Positions 5,987-6,535 of a DNA stretch of 6,535 bases are shown piece by piece. The translations under genes were made by a program, and so were the position numbers. How positions within the stretch are numbered: the first letter of the stretch is position 1; every line of letters starts with the position of its first letter. A model generated the notes under the pieces. It saw nothing but the letters and a program-made list of their open reading frames with translations, did no database searches and had not been told where the DNA came from. Source of the DNA: Methanomicrobiaceae archaeon (lineage in GTDB: Archaea; Halobacteriota; Methanomicrobia; Methanomicrobiales; Methanomicrobiaceae); assembly GCA_030628325.1 (NCBI GenBank), contig DAOVRB010000061.1, forward strand, positions 1 to 6,535, written 5' to 3'.

Positions 5987-6131
5987 AAAACATGCATAAC
6001 ACACGAAGTGTCAGGTACTGTTTAATGAAAGTGGCAAGTGCCACTTTCATTCTTTTGTACCTGTGATTCTTCAGAATATCATATCTGTTTTCAGCAAACA
6101 GTGCCTGACGCTTACGCGTCATGCACGTTTT
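5987..6131. repeat. 145-bp palindromic repeat element (two facing arms around a hairpin)
   Basis: The left arm 5987-6023 (AAAACATGCATAACACACG through GTCAGGTACTGTTT) and the right arm 6096-6131 (reverse complement AAAACGTGCATGACGCG through GTCAGGCACTGTTT) are imperfect inverted repeats of 36-37 bases. Between them is a perfect 12-bp stem, 6024-6035 with 6040-6051 (AATGAAAGTGGC / GCCACTTTCATT), and a 4-base loop. CAGGTAC (6012-6018) also pairs with GTACCTG (6057-6063). The right arm itself folds as TGACGC-TTAC-GCGTCA (6106-6121). The element begins 10 bases after the CBS-gene stop. It has no open frame, so it is either a small non-coding element or a 3'-end structure. Confidence 0.75.
6024..6056 (+). 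terminator. Perfect stem-loop after the CBS gene, possible terminator
   Basis: The 12-bp stem with AAGT loop is followed by TCTTTT, 48 bases past the stop of the three-gene unit. It is part of the palindromic repeat element, so termination may be a secondary role. Confidence 0.4.
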
Positions 6132-6354
6132 ATAGAATGACGGTGTAAAACCACAAAATCTTATGTTTTTCAGATGTAAACTTTCTTATATATACCTGCG
6201 TTATTAAATAATGTCTGACATAATATACAATAACTTCATTTTACGAGAGTCAACTTATAATCTGCAGCATTTCAGGTTACATTTTTTAAAAAAATGCGGG
6301 AAATTTTTTTGAGATAGGTAATGCGTAAGTCCTATATTAAAAAGGTGAATTTAC
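6132..6354. other. AT-rich spacer with a TATA-like box and a doubtful small frame
   Basis: CTTATATATA at 6185-6194 resembles an archaeal TATA box. An ATG at 6211 opens a 33-codon frame (6211-6312, MSDIIYNNFILREST...), about 20 bases downstream, without a Shine-Dalgarno sequence. The peptide resembles nothing recognised and its composition follows the AT-rich DNA, so it is not called as a gene. ATTTTTTAAAAAAAT near 6284-6298 is a weak palindrome between convergent genes. Confidence 0.35.
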
Positions 6355-6535
6355 TCAGACAGTTACCCGTTTATCAACAGGGGACAGGGTTGATTCCGGA
6401 TGCTTGTCTGGTTTGAATTCGTTAAATTGTTTGAGTGATACTGTGAGGTCTCTTGTGAATGCGAAGTAACCTATCTGGGTATTTCTGCAAAGATTCATTG
6501 CCATATCCATCAGGCCGCGTGGGTCCGGTCTTGCC
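6355..6535 (-). CDS. Unrecognised protein, C-terminal 59 residues
   Basis: A minus-strand frame enters from the right edge and stops at TGA (plus-strand TCA, 6355-6357). The visible residues include ARPDPRGLMDMAMNLCRNTQ, IGYFAFTRDLTVSLKQF and the tail KHPESTLSPVDKRVTV. The segment is protein-like, with mixed charged and hydrophobic composition, one Cys, no membrane span and balanced codon use. It is not in a known shadow position. I do not recognise the family. The polar, Pro/Ser-containing last 20 residues look like a flexible tail. It converges on the CBS gene across the palindromic repeat. Confidence 0.65.
   Translation of the reverse strand, partial: ARPDPRGLMDMAMNLCRNTQIGYFAFTRDLTVSLKQFNEFKPDKHPESTLSPVDKRVTV

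Noticed and set aside
1786..6131. CRISPR array interpretation of the repeated arms
   Set aside because: Copies are hundreds to thousands of bases apart, inverted and variable, with no regular repeat-spacer pattern and no cas genes.
6321..6416. 31-codon plus-strand frame starting ATGCGTAAG
   Set aside because: Mostly antisense to the real minus-strand C-terminus and without supporting signals.

Overview
This window looks like a chromosomal segment of a methanogenic euryarchaeon. It carries formylmethanofuran dehydrogenase genes, an F420 biosynthesis ligase (CofE), an archaeal Sec61-beta/SecG, a DUF1922-type zinc ribbon and AT-rich TATA-box promoters. Gene order and gene type fit the Methanomicrobiales best, but that placement is inference.

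Layout. Bases 1-1089 (+) are the tail of a formylmethanofuran dehydrogenase operon: the C-terminus of subunit A, complete subunit C, and a 50-residue triple-CxxC zinc-ribbon protein. All three are joined by stop/start overlaps. Bases 1252-1527 (-) encode a DUF1922-like zinc ribbon and 1852-2181 (-) a NifX/NifB-type cofactor-binding protein. Divergent from the latter is cofE (2332-3081, +); the region between them carries an 11-bp inverted repeat over the probable promoter. A gene-free stretch follows. Then comes secG (3393-3551, -), divergent from a metal-dependent amidohydrolase (3601-4665, +), and the two appear to share one symmetrical TATA element. The amidohydrolase is followed closely by a UspA-type ATP-binding protein (4676-5104) and a four-CBS-domain protein (5128-5976, real start probably further upstream). 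These three look like one transcription unit that may couple a deaminase-like enzyme to adenine-nucleotide sensing. The end of the window (6355-6535, -) is the C-terminus of an unrecognised protein.

The most unusual feature is a family of related intergenic repeat arms with the consensus AAAACRTGCATRA...GTCAGGYRCTGTTT. Four arms occur at three sites: 1198-1230, 1786-1853 and 5987-6131. The first three arms have the same orientation relative to the gene that ends next to them. At two sites the arm is joined to a TGAAAGTGRC stem-loop. At the third site two arms face each other across that hairpin and form a 145-bp palindromic element. This could be a MITE-like element or a recruited 3'-end RNA or terminator module.
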